Assembly (NCBI GenBank): GCA_050249615.1
Contig: JBFWQE010000018.1
Coordinates: 1 to 55,469, forward strand
Source: VFZN01 sp050249615
Lineage (GTDB): Bacteria > Acidobacteriota > Vicinamibacteria > Vicinamibacterales > UBA2999
Reading direction: 5' to 3'
Length of the DNA stretch: 55,469 nucleotides
Each line of letters starts with the position of its first letter. Positions within the stretch are counted from its first letter, which is position 1. The position numbers and the translations under genes are program-made. The notes below the pieces were generated by a model. It saw nothing but the letters and a program-made list of their open reading frames with translations, had not been told where the DNA came from and did not search any database. Below are positions 33,793-43,614 of this stretch, piece by piece.

Positions 33793-34340
33793 GGGTGCAC
33801 TCCCTTCCTCCGAAGCGCCGCGCGCAGGTCGGACATCCCACGCGCCACGAGATTGCGGGCGCGCTGGTACGTCCATCCGTACAATCGCATCGTATCGCCC
33901 ACGTCGAACCCGGCCAGGTGGGCGCGCACCGCTCTGGCCCGATCCGGTGCCAGGGCATCGAGGCACTCGTCGACCAGCTTGCCGAGCTCCCGCCCTTCGA
34001 GTGTCGATTCGGGATCGGCCGGGCTCCTGAGCGCTTCGACGCCGGCATCGCCGATCGACACCTCGCGGCGTCCCTGTTCCCGCCTCAGCGCCCGCACCGT
34101 CTCCCGCACCACGGCCTTGTACACATAGGAGGAGGGCTGCGCGATGTCTTGCTCACGCTCCAGCTGCCGCCAGACCGCCACGGCCACGGTCTGGGCAATG
34201 TCCTGCTTGAACGGCGCCGCGCGGCGGGAGGCCGCGCGTGTCACGGCATGGCGGATGAGCGTGAGGTACCGGCCCAGCACATCGCCGGCTGCCTGCCTGC
34301 CATGTGCAGTTACCTCCGGGGCATCCGCCATCGGCGGCAT
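33789..34340 (-). CDS. ECF-like sigma-70 family RNA polymerase sigma factor
   Basis: A 183-residue sigma factor with region 2 (DIAQTVAVAVWRQL, AQPSSYVYKAVVRETVRALRR) and region 4 with its helix-turn-helix (MRLYGWTYQRARNLVARGMS, DLRAALRR). It has the size of an ECF sigma, though region 2 is unusual. The next gene on the strand is a zinc-finger protein that overlaps it by four bases, then a CHAT protease. Such trios suggest a signal relayed through the anti-sigma. Two ATGs three codons apart are possible and neither has a clear ribosome site. The first is given. Confidence 0.85.
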   Translation of the reverse strand: MPPMADAPEVTAHGRQAAGDVLGRYLTLIRHAVTRAASRRAAPFKQDIAQTVAVAVWRQLEREQDIAQPSSYVYKAVVRETVRALRREQGRREVSIGDAGVEALRSPADPESTLEGRELGKLVDECLDALAPDRARAVRAHLAGFDVGDTMRLYGWTYQRARNLVARGMSDLRAALRRKGVHP

Positions 34341-34394
34341 GATGCCGCAGGGCCGGAGGCGGGCGCAATTCGGGCCTCTGGACCCCGCGCGGGA

Positions 34395-36837
34395 TCATGG
34401 CGTGCGCGTGCCGGAGAACGTGATGACGTGCCCCTGGAAGAACTCGACCACGGTGAACTGCAGTGCCTGCTCGCTGAGGGTGCCGCCCACCGACCTCCAG
34501 GTCACGCACTGAGCAGGCCCACCCGCCGAACTGCGGCTCGCCGAGAAGCTTCCGCTGGTCGTGACGTCGAACCCGATCGAGACGAAGTTGCCGCTGGAAC
34601 AGGTCCACATCAGGCTGCCCCGCAGCGTGCTGGCGACGGTTGACACCATCGGGTGCGAGTAGGTGGAGCCGGACGGGAACGTCGTGCAGTTGTTGGGATT
34701 ACCCATGTCGCAGAACGTGTAGTCCCCCGAGAACGTACACGTCTCACCGGCACAGGGCGGCTCGCCCGGTGGTGGTGGCGGTGGTGGCGGAGGCGGCGGC
34801 GTCCCCACCGTCACCTGCGCGATGCCGACCGAGCCCGGATCCTCGTGGCTCGTGGCGCGCACGAAGAACGTCCCCGCGGTTCCGTTCGACGTGAACAGCC
34901 CGCCCTGCGTGATCGTGCCACCGCCGTCGACCGACCAGGTGACGTCCTGATTGGACGTCCCTTCCACCACGACCGAGAACTGCTGGCTGGCATTCGGCGT
35001 GATGGTGACCTGCGATGGGGAGACGATGACCGCGGTGACCGACGAGCGGCACGCTTCCGGCCCGTCGACGAGCACGCGCACGAACGCAAGACCAGAAGGG
35101 AACTGGTCCGCTCTGAAGTGGGTGCAGACCTCGTAGACGATGTGGCCGCTGGCGTCGGCGATGACGGGGAACGACGCCTCGCCGGCGCTGTTGGTGACTG
35201 CCCTGGTCGAGGCGCTCGAGGCGGGGTCCGGCCTGAAGACCACTTCCATGAACGAGCCGAATGCCACCGGCTCGGCGCCGAGAACCGCGCCGGCCCTCAC
35301 GAGCAGCTGTCCGGCCCCGCCGGGCGGGACGGAGGGCACGGACACCTCCGCGACCGTCTCCTGCGCGCAGAGCGACGCCAGGATCTGCGGGCGTGTGAAC
35401 CCGACCGATGCCGGATCGGGGTCCGCCGCCCGGGAAACGCCGGGGCTATCCTGCATGGCGGAGAGCGTCGTCAGGTAGAACTCGCCGAGGATGACGTAGC
35501 CGGCCGCGCGATCGGCCATGCTCAGCCGGTCGACGACCGCGCCTCCGCTGGCCGTGCATTGCCCGTTCCAGGAGTGGTAGCCGTCCGTCAGGATCGTGAG
35601 GGCGGCTTGCCGGCCCACCGTCGCGCGCGCCGTGAGCACGCCGCCCACCGGGAAGACATCGGCGAAGGCGATTTCCATCACCACGCGCCGTTCGTCCCAT
35701 CGCACGAACTGGGCAAGCGCGGCCAGTCGCATCTCGTCGGAGGCTGGTCCAATTGCGGCCCCCAAACATCGGCTGGATCTCCGTGTCATACCACGCGGTC
35801 ATGAAGGCGAGCAGCGCCTGCACGTCGGCCGGATTGCCGGGGAGGGCGACCGTGCCCAACTGAATGGCCTGTGCGTAGGCACTGGTGGGTGCGATGAGCG
35901 CCGCAAGCTCGGCATCGGTCCTGGGAATGGCGACCACGCTGAAGTGCTCGACCGGCATCTGCAGGCGGTTGCCGCTGCGCGCGACAGGCTGGAGATCGAA
36001 CCCCGCGCCGCTGTCGGGCATCGGCATGCCGAAGACGTCGCCTTCGAGCGGCTGCGGCAGCTCCACCACGAGCGTCGCGGGTCTGGTGAACCGCAGGCCA
36101 CTCGGCTCGCCGCGGACACCAGCCGCCAGCGTCACGGGAACCGGCAGACCAGCCAGCCCCGTGAGCGGCGTCAGCGTGATCGTCGTGTCGACGGCCAGTG
36201 CACCCTCCGGCACGTTGAGCGTGTAGAGGGTTCCGTCCCCTGCGGATGCCGTCACAGCGCCGCCCGCAGCGCCCACCACGGCACTGCCCGCACGGCCGGG
36301 ATCGGTGGTGACGGTTGCCGGCGGCAGGTTCAGGATCGACTGCGTTTCGATTGCGAGGATGTCTCCGGCCCCCACCTGCCCATCCCGCAGGGCGCCCGGC
36401 ACGGTCGCCGCGAAGAACAGCTGATAGGTCCCCGGCGGCTCGTTCCCCTGCCAGGTGTAGCGGAAGAAGTCCGGCACGACGATGTTGGTGCCCGTGGCGA
36501 TCGCCAGGCCCGGGATCAGCGGGCGGAGCGAGGAGAGGTCGCTCAGCCTCCCCTGGCGGGAGGCCAGGCCCAGGCCCTCGAAAAAGACAACCGAGTCGCC
36601 GTCGGGCAGGATGGCGCCGAAGTACAGGTCTGCGGCGACGGCCGCGCCCGTGTGCTGCAGCCCGAGCGTGACCGACAGGCCCGCGCCCGGGCCAAAGGCG
36701 GGCTGGTTGGCCAGCAGCACCAGGGTGGGAGGCGCCGCCGGCGCCTGCGCACGCACCGGCCCCGAGGGCGAGCAGACTCCGGCCAGCATGGCCGCCACCG
36801 AAACCAGCATCCGTCGCGTCCTGTCGCACCGGGTCAT
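34395..36837 (-). pseudogene. Large secreted Ig-domain protein, frameshifted in a G5 run
   Basis: Two frames together make one protein of about 810 residues. The 5' frame starts at an ATG with GGAGGA upstream and a signal peptide (RRMLVSVAAMLAGVCSPSG). It carries a ZU5-like or adhesin-like beta region (PEGALAVDTTITLTPLTG) and runs to TEIQPMFGG. The sense continues in the -1 frame as GAAIGPASDEMRLAALAQF from a GGGGG run (35759-35763). The 3' frame has a bacterial Ig-like (BIG2) domain (ITPNASQQFSVVVEGTSNQD), a long Pro stretch and a disulfide-rich tail ending FQGHVITFSGTRTP. The homopolymer makes a base-count error, or a recent mutation, the simplest reading. Programmed frameshifting is possible but unproven. 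Function unknown. Confidence 0.75.
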
Positions 36838-37001
36838 GGGGGTCCTCCGCCTGTTGTCAGAGGAGGAGGGGCACGGCCTGTTTGCTCGAGGAGCACGGGG
36901 GTTCAAAGCACGGGGGTTCCCGGCCTGAGGGTCCGCGGCAAAATGTCGCAGGCTTCTGGACGGCCAGTCAGCCTACTGTATGACCTCTGGAGGACGACGA
37001 G

Positions 37002-37367
37002 ATGTCGAAGTGGACGGGCGGATGGCTCATCGTGGCGCTGATCGTCGCCGGAACGAGCACGGGCTTCGCGCACATGAAGCTGTCGAAGACGCTGCCGGCG
37101 GCGGACAGCACGATCACGTCGAAGCCCGAGAAAGTGCAGATCTGGTACACGCAGACGCCCGACAAGGCCGTCAGCCGCCTGACGCTGACGGGACCGTCCG
37201 GTGCCGTGTCGCTTGGGCCGGTCGAGGTCGGCGCCGACAAGTCGCTGTCCGCGGCGGTGCAGGGAGCGACGCCCGACGGCGCATACAAGGTGTCGTGGCA
37301 GACGGCGGGCGATGACGGGCACGTGCAGAAGGGCGAGTTCGCCTTCACCGTTCGCCAGGCCCGCTGA
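37002..37367 (+). CDS. copC: CopC-domain periplasmic copper-binding protein
   Basis: A 121-residue CopC/YobA-family protein. The signal peptide (WLIVALIVAGTSTGFA) is followed at once by His in HMKLSKTLPAADS, the N-terminal His used as a Cu(II) ligand in CopC. The core shows KPEKVQIWYTQTPDKAVSRL and YKVSWQTAGDDGHVQKGEF; the late Asp and His fit the Cu(II) site. GGAGG lies 11 bases before the ATG. The copD-like gene follows after 30 bp. The pair probably moves or buffers copper at the inner membrane. Confidence 0.9.
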   Translation: MSKWTGGWLIVALIVAGTSTGFAHMKLSKTLPAADSTITSKPEKVQIWYTQTPDKAVSRLTLTGPSGAVSLGPVEVGADKSLSAAVQGATPDGAYKVSWQTAGDDGHVQKGEFAFTVRQAR

Positions 37368-37397
37368 GCCCGTGCCGCTTCGCCCGACTCCCTTCAG

Positions 37398-38255
37398 ATG
37401 CCCGAGCAGCTGACGCTCGAAACGGGGCCGAAGCTGATCGCGTACCTCGCGACCCTCGTCTGCACGGGTGCGACGGTGACGATGGCGCTCGCCGGCGGGC
37501 CGGCGGCGAGATGGGCTGACGACTCGATCGCCGGACGTGCCCGGCCGCTGGCCGTTGCCGCGGGCCTCCTGGCGGTGGTTGCGCTGGGCCTTCGCGCAGT
37601 CGCACATGCAGTGCTCGTCGCCGGCTCGCTCGATGCGCTCGACGCGGACACCCTGCGTCTCGTGACCGTCGAGAGCCGCTGGGGAGGTGGGTGGCGGTGG
37701 CAGGTCCTGACCGCCGTTGCCGCGACATTCGCGGCATGGCGTGCGCGCGGCGCCGGCGGGCTCCCGCTGCTCGCCGCGGCGGTCGCGGCGTGGTGCGTGG
37801 TCACCCCGGCGCTCGGGCATGGCGCCAGCACCACGTGGCAACGCGCGACGCACGCCCTCCACCTGGGTGTCAGCGGCGCATGGATTGGCACCGTGCTCGT
37901 CCTCGCCTGGTGCCTCGGCAGGATCGGGGTGCCGGGGCAACTCGAGAACCTGCACGCGGTCATACGCCGTTTCTCGCCGTGGGCGCTGGCGTCGGCCGCC
38001 ATGGTCGGCATGTCCGGGCTGGTGCTCGCTGTCACCTACGTCGGCGCGGTCGATGCCCTGTGGACGACGGTCTACGGGCGATGGCTGCTCGCCAAGCTGC
38101 TCGTGGTGGCGGCGCTCGGCGCCTGCGGCTTCGGCAACTGGAGGCGCTCGCGAGCGGATCGCCCACCAATCCCCGCCCTCATTCGTGGCGAGGCCGCCCT
38201 GGCGCTCCTGGTGCTGGTCCTGACGGCCGTCCTCACGGAAACCGAGCACAACTGA
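37398..38255 (+). CDS. copD: CopD-family membrane copper transport protein
   Basis: A 285-residue protein with about eight membrane helices and a C-terminal CopD domain (ALHLGVSGAWIGTVLVLAW, FSPWALASAAMVGMSGLVLA, YGRWLLAKLLVVAALGACGF). His and Trp in THALHLGVSGAWIG and the Lys of LAKLL fit the conserved core of CopD/PcoD. It follows copC closely, as in many bacteria. The direction of transport is not settled even in the family. No regulator such as CopRS is adjacent. Confidence 0.87.
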   Translation: MPEQLTLETGPKLIAYLATLVCTGATVTMALAGGPAARWADDSIAGRARPLAVAAGLLAVVALGLRAVAHAVLVAGSLDALDADTLRLVTVESRWGGGWRWQVLTAVAATFAAWRARGAGGLPLLAAAVAAWCVVTPALGHGASTTWQRATHALHLGVSGAWIGTVLVLAWCLGRIGVPGQLENLHAVIRRFSPWALASAAMVGMSGLVLAVTYVGAVDALWTTVYGRWLLAKLLVVAALGACGFGNWRRSRADRPPIPALIRGEAALALLVLVLTAVLTETEHN

Positions 38256-38296
38256 GCGCGGGTGCCCGAGACGCCCGGCGCCATGATGACGGTCGA

Positions 38297-38653
38297 TCAG
38301 TTCACTTTGATCGTCTTGATGTTCAGCAGCTTCTTGCCGTCCTGCTCGGTCACCTCGCCGGTGACCGTCACCGACTTGGCGACGAAGTCCAGCAGCTTCG
38401 CGTTGTTGTTGGCGGCGAAGTCGCCCGTGACCTCGTAGATCGCCTCGTCGTTGAGAATGCCCACGGGCTGGCCGCGCTTCGCGCACGACAGGGCACACGC
38501 GGCGTGCGCGTCACCTCTGCCACCCGCGCCCTTGCTGGTGGCGCAGGCGATGTCCACCACCTCGCCCTTGATCGTCACCTCGGCCCCGAACACCGGCACG
38601 GCCATCACCACGGCGACGGCCGCGGCGGATACCAACGAAATCATGTTGCGCAT
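38297..38653 (-). CDS. Small exported Cys/His protein of unknown function
   Basis: A 118-residue protein with a signal peptide (LVSAAAVAVVMAVPVFGAE). The mature part begins with a beta strand EVTIKGEVVDIAC. It has Cys37, His50, Cys53 and Cys57 (HAACALSC), then GQPVGILNDEAIYEVTGD and KSVTVTGEVTEQDGKKLLNI, which looks like a small OB-fold. Similar small secreted proteins occur in acidobacteria and planctomycetes without known role. The Cys/His set and the convergent copCD genes suggest metal binding; that is inference. GAGGAG lies 9 bases before the ATG; a longer upstream frame has no ribosome site. Confidence 0.75.
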   Translation of the reverse strand: MRNMISLVSAAAVAVVMAVPVFGAEVTIKGEVVDIACATSKGAGGRGDAHAACALSCAKRGQPVGILNDEAIYEVTGDFAANNNAKLLDFVAKSVTVTGEVTEQDGKKLLNIKTIKVN

Positions 38654-38884
38654 CGTCTGAGCTCCTCGAAAGGTGTTGCAGGCTGCGGACATGCTGGGGA
38701 CAGCAACCTCAGCACTCTCCCGCCGTGTGGTCCCATCTGTCAAGCTGGGCCGTCAGTCGCCTGGGCTGAAGCCCCGACGCTCCAGGGTCCTCCGCGGAAG
38801 CCCCGGCGTACCGCCGTCGGCGGCGCCTCTCAGGGCGATCCGGCGTCGCCTTCACGGCGTACAATCCCGCACCGAGGTCAAGCC
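38654..38884. other. Non-coding stretch with GC-rich inverted repeats
   Basis: Between divergent genes. It contains GCCTGGGCTGAAGCCCC-type words and several short hairpins (CCGCCGTCGGCGG). It presumably carries the promoter of the S9 peptidase; TACAAT (38870-38875) is a possible -10. Confidence 0.4.
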
Positions 38885-40897
38885 ATGAACCGTCCCGCCC
38901 AGCCCGTCTGCGTCGCCGCGCTCACAGGCCTGCTCGTCGTCTCGACGGTGTGGAGCGCCTGGCCGCGCGCCCAGGCACCGCAGCCCACACCGTCCATCGA
39001 CGATGTGATCAACCTGAAGCGGGTCGGGGCGCCGGCCCTCTCTCCTGACGGGCGGCTGGTGGCCTATACCGTACGCGAGACCAACTGGGAGAAGAACGCC
39101 TACGAGACCGAGATCTGGCTGGCGGAGGCGGCCTCGGGCGAGCCCCGCCAGCTCACCAACGCGCCGGAATCCAGCCAGCAGCCCGCCTGGGCGCCGGACA
39201 ACCACACGCTGGCGTTCATCTCGGACCGCGACGGCAAGCGCCAGATCTACCGCATCGACATCGCGGGCGGCGAGGCCGAGAAGCTGACGAGCGTGGAAGA
39301 GGGCGTGAACAACTTCGCGTGGGCGCCGGACGGGAACTCGATTGCCTTCACGGCGCAGGACCCTGTCAGCGACGCCCTGAAGGCGCGCGAGAAGAGCTGG
39401 GGCGAGGTCGAGCTCGAGGACGAGGACCAGCGGTATACGCACCTGCACGTTCTCGACCTGGCAACGAAGAAGACGCGCACGCTCACCTCTGGGGACTTCG
39501 TGGTTGGCGCCTTCGACTGGTCGCCGGACGGCACGCGTATCGTGTTCGATCACCGCGTGACGAGTGATCCGTCCGATGGAGGCACGGCGGACATCTCGCT
39601 GGTGGACGTGGCGTCGGGGACGCGCACGGCGCTGGTGACGCAGGCCGGCCCCGACTCGAACCCGCGGTGGTCGCCGGACGGCAGCCGGATCGCGTTCCAG
39701 TCGTCGATGGCGAAGCCGTTCTTCTACTTCCAGAACGGCGTGATCGCCGTGGTGACGCCGGGGCAGGCGAAAGTGGAGAGCCTCACCGACGCCTTCGACG
39801 AGAACCCGTCGATCGTGGGCTGGACGCCTGCGGGCATCCTCTTCTCCGCTTCCCAGCGCACCTACACGGCGCTCTACACCCTGGACCCGGGCTCGCGGGC
39901 GATCAGGAAGCACCAGGCGAGCGACGCGTGGATCGGCGTGCAGTTCTCGCCGTCGAAGGACGGGACGCGCGTGGCCTTCATCGCCTCGGGCCCCACGGCT
40001 TTCCCGGACGTGCACGTGGGCGCGGTGAACGCGCTCGCGCAGGCCCGGCGCGTGAGCGACATGCAGACGCAACTCGCGGGCTTCCCGGCGCACGCGCGCG
40101 AGGTGATTCGCTGGAAGAGCCAGGACGGCGCCGAGATCGAGGGCGTGCTGCACAAGCCGGCGGACTTCCAGGCCGGGCGCCGCTATCCCCTGCTGGTGGT
40201 CATCCACGGCGGGCCGACGGGCGTGTCGCGGCCGCAGCCGTACGGGAGCGCCAGTTTCTATCCCATCGACGCGTTCCTCACGCGCGGCGCGCTCGTGCTC
40301 GAGCCGAACTACCGCGGCAGCGCGGGCTACGGCGAGAAGTTCCGGTCGCTCAACGTGCGCAACCTCGGGATTGGCGATGCGTGGGACGTGCTCTCCGGCA
40401 TCGATCACCTGGTGGCGCAGGGCCTGGTGGACGGCAGCCGCGTGGGCAGCATGGGCTGGAGCCAGGGTGGCTACATCTCGGCGTTCCTCACCACGCGGCA
40501 CGCGGATCGCTTCAAGGCCATCTCGGTGGGCGCCGGCATCTCGGACTGGATGACCTACTACGTGAACACGGACATCCACCCGTTCACGCGGCAGTACCTG
40601 AAGGCCACTCCCTGGGACGACCCGAAGGTCTACGCCGACACATCGCCCATGACCTACATCAAGCAGGCGAAGACGCCGACGCTCATCCAGCACGGCGACC
40701 AGGACCAGCGCGTGCCCGTGCCGAATGCGTTCCAGCTGTACCAGGGCCTGAGAGATCAGAACGTGCCCGTGCGGCTGTCGCTCTTCAAGGGCTTCGGCCA
40801 CGGCCTCACGAAACCGAAGGCCAACCGCGCCGCGATGGAGCAGAACTGGGAGTTCTTCGGGAAGCACATCTGGGGCGAGGCGACGACGAGCCAGTGA
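38885..40897 (+). CDS. Secreted S9-family prolyl oligopeptidase-type peptidase
   Basis: A 670-residue exported serine peptidase (DPP/AAP branch of S9). A signal peptide (TGLLVVSTVWSAWPRAQA) is followed by a seven-blade beta-propeller with WD-like repeats (SPDGRLVAYT, APDNHTLAFISDRDG, APDGNSIAFTAQD, SPDGTRIVFDHR, SPDGSRIAFQSS). The alpha/beta hydrolase domain holds the triad: nucleophile Ser in GSMGWSQGGYIS, Asp in QHGDQDQRVP and His in GFGHGLTKP. HGGPTGVSR is the oxyanion region. It probably releases dipeptides or acyl amino acids from peptides in the periplasm. A longer frame upstream is rejected because it runs through the antisense of copD and a non-coding gap. A repeat array follows directly. 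Confidence 0.93.
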   Translation: MNRPAQPVCVAALTGLLVVSTVWSAWPRAQAPQPTPSIDDVINLKRVGAPALSPDGRLVAYTVRETNWEKNAYETEIWLAEAASGEPRQLTNAPESSQQPAWAPDNHTLAFISDRDGKRQIYRIDIAGGEAEKLTSVEEGVNNFAWAPDGNSIAFTAQDPVSDALKAREKSWGEVELEDEDQRYTHLHVLDLATKKTRTLTSGDFVVGAFDWSPDGTRIVFDHRVTSDPSDGGTADISLVDVASGTRTALVTQAGPDSNPRWSPDGSRIAFQSSMAKPFFYFQNGVIAVVTPGQAKVESLTDAFDENPSIVGWTPAGILFSASQRTYTALYTLDPGSRAIRKHQASDAWIGVQFSPSKDGTRVAFIASGPTAFPDVHVGAVNALAQARRVSDMQTQLAGFPAHAREVIRWKSQDGAEIEGVLHKPADFQAGRRYPLLVVIHGGPTGVSRPQPYGSASFYPIDAFLTRGALVLEPNYRGSAGYGEKFRSLNVRNLGIGDAWDVLSGIDHLVAQGLVDGSRVGSMGWSQGGYISAFLTTRHADRFKAISVGAGISDWMTYYVNTDIHPFTRQYLKATPWDDPKVYADTSPMTYIKQAKTPTLIQHGDQDQRVPVPNAFQLYQGLRDQNVPVRLSLFKGFGHGLTKPKANRAAMEQNWEFFGKHIWGEATTSQ

Positions 40898-40898
40898 G

Positions 40899-40956
40899 GT
40901 GGGTCTTGGGGCTTGGGGCTTGGGGCTTGGGCCTTGGGGCTTGAGGTCTTGAGGGG
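40899..40956. repeat. Short-period array, family B copy 2 (CTTGGGG)
   Basis: About seven units fill the gap between the S9 peptidase and the amidohydrolase. Its last units (TTGAGGTCTTGAGGGGAG) supply the ribosome binding site of the next gene. Confidence 0.88.
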
Positions 40957-40965
40957 AGCACGGGT

Positions 40966-43614
40966 ATGACGCGCACGATTGCGGCCATCTTGTTGTGTCT
41001 GTCGATGTTCGCCGCTCGGCCGGGGACGCAGGCTCCGCAAGCCGGCGCCGTGGCCATCCGCGGCGCGACGGTGTTCACCGTCACGCGGGGCACCATCCCG
41101 AACGGCGTCATCGTGATGAACGGAGGCCGGATCTCGGCCGTCGGCGGGCCCGACACGACCATCCCGCCCGGCGCCGAGGTCGTTGACGCGAGCGGCCGAT
41201 TCGTCACCCCGGGCCTCATCGATGCGCACTCGCACATCGCCGCGGCGTCGATCAACGAGGGCGGCACGACGGTGAGCTCGATGACGGGCATCCTCGACGT
41301 GCTGGACCCCACCGACGTGAACATCTACCGCGACCTCGCGGGCGGCCTGACGGTGGCGAACGTCCTGCACGGCAGCGCCAACCCCATCGGCGGCGGAAAT
41401 GCGGTCATCAAGCTGCGCTGGGGTGCGGTGCGCCCGCGCGAGCTGCTCTTCGAGGGCGCGATGCCGGGAATCAAGTTCGCCCTCGGCGAGAACCCGAAGG
41501 ACCTGCGGCCCGGCGGCGGCGGGGTGCAGGACGCCCCCCGGCGCTATCCCCTGACGCGCCCGGGCGTGGAGTACGTCATCCGCGACGCGTTCACGCGCGC
41601 GAAGGCCTACCAGCAGCAGTGGCGCGCCTACGAGGCAGCCCGCAAGGCGAACCCCTCGCTCGCGCCGCCGCGACGAGACCTGCAGCTCGAGCCGCTGGTC
41701 GAGATCCTCGAGGGCAAGCGGCTCGTCCACGCCCATGGCTACCGCGCCGACGAGCACCTGATGCTGCTGCGCCTCGCCGAGGAGTTCGGCTTCAAGGTGG
41801 CCACGCTGCAGCACGTCGTCGAGGGCTACAAGTTCGCCGATGAGATCGCCGCGCACGGCGCCGGCGCCTCGACGTGGTCCGACTGGTGGGTGGGCAAGAT
41901 CGAGGCGGAGGATTCGATTCCGTACAACGCCGCGTTGATGGTGCGCCGCGGCGTCCTCGTCTCGATCAACTCCGACAGCGCCGAGCACGCGCGCCGCCTG
42001 AACACCGAGGCGGCCAAGACCATTCATTGGGGCGGGCTCACCGAGGACGAGGCGCTCTCGCTCGTCACCATCAATCCCGCCCGCCAGCTCCGCATCGACG
42101 ACCGCGTCGGCTCGCTCGAGGCCGGCAAGGACGCCGACGTGGTCATCTGGAACCGGCATCCGCTCAGCACCTACGCCATCGTCGATCGCGTTTACATCGA
42201 CGGGCGGGCGTACTACGACCGGCCAACCGACGAGCGGCGGCTCACCGTGGAGGAAAGCGAGAAGGGGCGGCTGGTGGCCGCAGAGAACCGCTCCGCCGGC
42301 ACCCCGGCCACGCCGCAGCTGCCGCAGGGTGCGCCCATTCCTGCCCCGCCGCAGCCCGCGGTCGGTCCCGTGCCGGCGGCGGGCCCGGTCGTGGCCATCG
42401 TCAACGCACGCATTCACACCATGGCAGGACCCGCCATCGAGCGCGGCGCCATCCTGATCCGCGGCGGCGTCATCGCGCAGGTCGAGAGCGGCACGATCCA
42501 GCCTCCAGCAGGCGCGCAGGTGATCGACGCCAACGGCGGTGATGTATTTCCCGGCTTCATCGACGCCCGCACCACCATCGGCATCGCCGAACCCGGCGCC
42601 CGCGGCTTCGACGATGTGCAGGAGATGCTGGATGTGAATGCGGCGGTGAAGGCACAGGTGGCTTACAAGGCGGACAGCGAGGCCATTGCCGTGGCACGGG
42701 TCAACGGCATCACCTCCGTGGCCGTCGTCCCAGCCGGGGGCATCGTCAGCGGCCAGGTCGCCGTTGTGAACTTGGACGGGTGGACGTGGGAGGAAGCGAC
42801 GCTGCGGCCGGTGGCGGGCGTGAGCGTCCAGTTCCCCACCCTCGCCCCGCGTGGATTCGGGCAGCAGGGGCCTGCGCGAAAGTACGAGGACCTGAAGCGC
42901 GAGCGGGATGCTCGCATCAGGACGCTCGAGGATCTGATCGCCCGCGCCAGGGCATACGCGGCCCGGCCGGTCGCGGAACGCCGCACCGACTGGAATCTCG
43001 AGGCCCTGGTGCCGGTGGTCGAGGGCCGGCAGCCGCTCTTCGTGCAGGCCAACGCCGAGAGCGACATCCGCGATGCGGTGGCCTTCGCCGGCCGCGCGCG
43101 CGTGCGCGTGGTGATCACGGGCGGGCTCGAGGCGCCGCTCGTGGCGTCGCTGCTGAAGGAGAGAGACGTGCCCGTGATCCTGGGCTCGGTGCTGACGCTG
43201 CCCACGCGCGAGGACGCGCATCACGCGGCGACCTACCGTGCGGCGGGCGAGCTGGCGCAGGCGGGCGTCCGCTTCGCCTTCGGCAGCGGCGGTTATACCA
43301 ACGTGCGCCTGATCCCGTACGAGGCCGGCATCTCGGTCGCGTGGGGGTTGTCGCGCGAGCAGGCGCTCCGCGCCATCACCGTGGATGCCGCCGAGATCCT
43401 CGGCGTGGCCGATCGGGTCGGCACGCTCGAACCGGGCAAGCTGGCCAACCTGGCCATCTGGCAGGGCGACCCGCTCGAGATACGCACGCCCGTGCCCCGC
43501 GTGTTCATCGCGGGCAGGGACGTGGGGCCCGCAAGCAAGCACACCGACCTCTACGACAAGTGGCGCAGCCGGCCCCAGCGGCCTGCCGTCACGACCAACG
43601 GGAGGCAGCAGTGA
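40966..43614 (+). CDS. Secreted double-domain amidohydrolase
   Basis: An 882-residue exported protein with two amidohydrolase-superfamily units in tandem. The first has the metal-binding HxH in GLIDAHSHIA, further metal or substrate residues in LVHAHGYRADEH and TLQHVVEGYK, and ends ADVVIWNRHPLSTYA. A Pro-rich linker leads to the second, which starts VAIVNARIHTM. There the HxH site is replaced by FPGFIDARTTIG, so that half has probably lost metal binding. It still ends normally (GKLANLAIWQGDPLE). The signal peptide is short (AAILLCLSMFAARPG). The substrate is unknown; relatives act on cyclic amides or dipeptides. The next amidohydrolase overlaps by GTGA. Confidence 0.87.
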   Translation: MTRTIAAILLCLSMFAARPGTQAPQAGAVAIRGATVFTVTRGTIPNGVIVMNGGRISAVGGPDTTIPPGAEVVDASGRFVTPGLIDAHSHIAAASINEGGTTVSSMTGILDVLDPTDVNIYRDLAGGLTVANVLHGSANPIGGGNAVIKLRWGAVRPRELLFEGAMPGIKFALGENPKDLRPGGGGVQDAPRRYPLTRPGVEYVIRDAFTRAKAYQQQWRAYEAARKANPSLAPPRRDLQLEPLVEILEGKRLVHAHGYRADEHLMLLRLAEEFGFKVATLQHVVEGYKFADEIAAHGAGASTWSDWWVGKIEAEDSIPYNAALMVRRGVLVSINSDSAEHARRLNTEAAKTIHWGGLTEDEALSLVTINPARQLRIDDRVGSLEAGKDADVVIWNRHPLSTYAIVDRVYIDGRAYYDRPTDERRLTVEESEKGRLVAAENRSAGTPATPQLPQGAPIPAPPQPAVGPVPAAGPVVAIVNARIHTMAGPAIERGAILIRGGVIAQVESGTIQPPAGAQVIDANGGDVFPGFIDARTTIGIAEPGARGFDDVQEMLDVNAAVKAQVAYKADSEAIAVARVNGITSVAVVPAGGIVSGQVAVVNLDGWTWEEATLRPVAGVSVQFPTLAPRGFGQQGPARKYEDLKRERDARIRTLEDLIARARAYAARPVAERRTDWNLEALVPVVEGRQPLFVQANAESDIRDAVAFAGRARVRVVITGGLEAPLVASLLKERDVPVILGSVLTLPTREDAHHAATYRAAGELAQAGVRFAFGSGGYTNVRLIPYEAGISVAWGLSREQALRAITVDAAEILGVADRVGTLEPGKLANLAIWQGDPLEIRTPVPRVFIAGRDVGPASKHTDLYDKWRSRPQRPAVTTNGRQQ

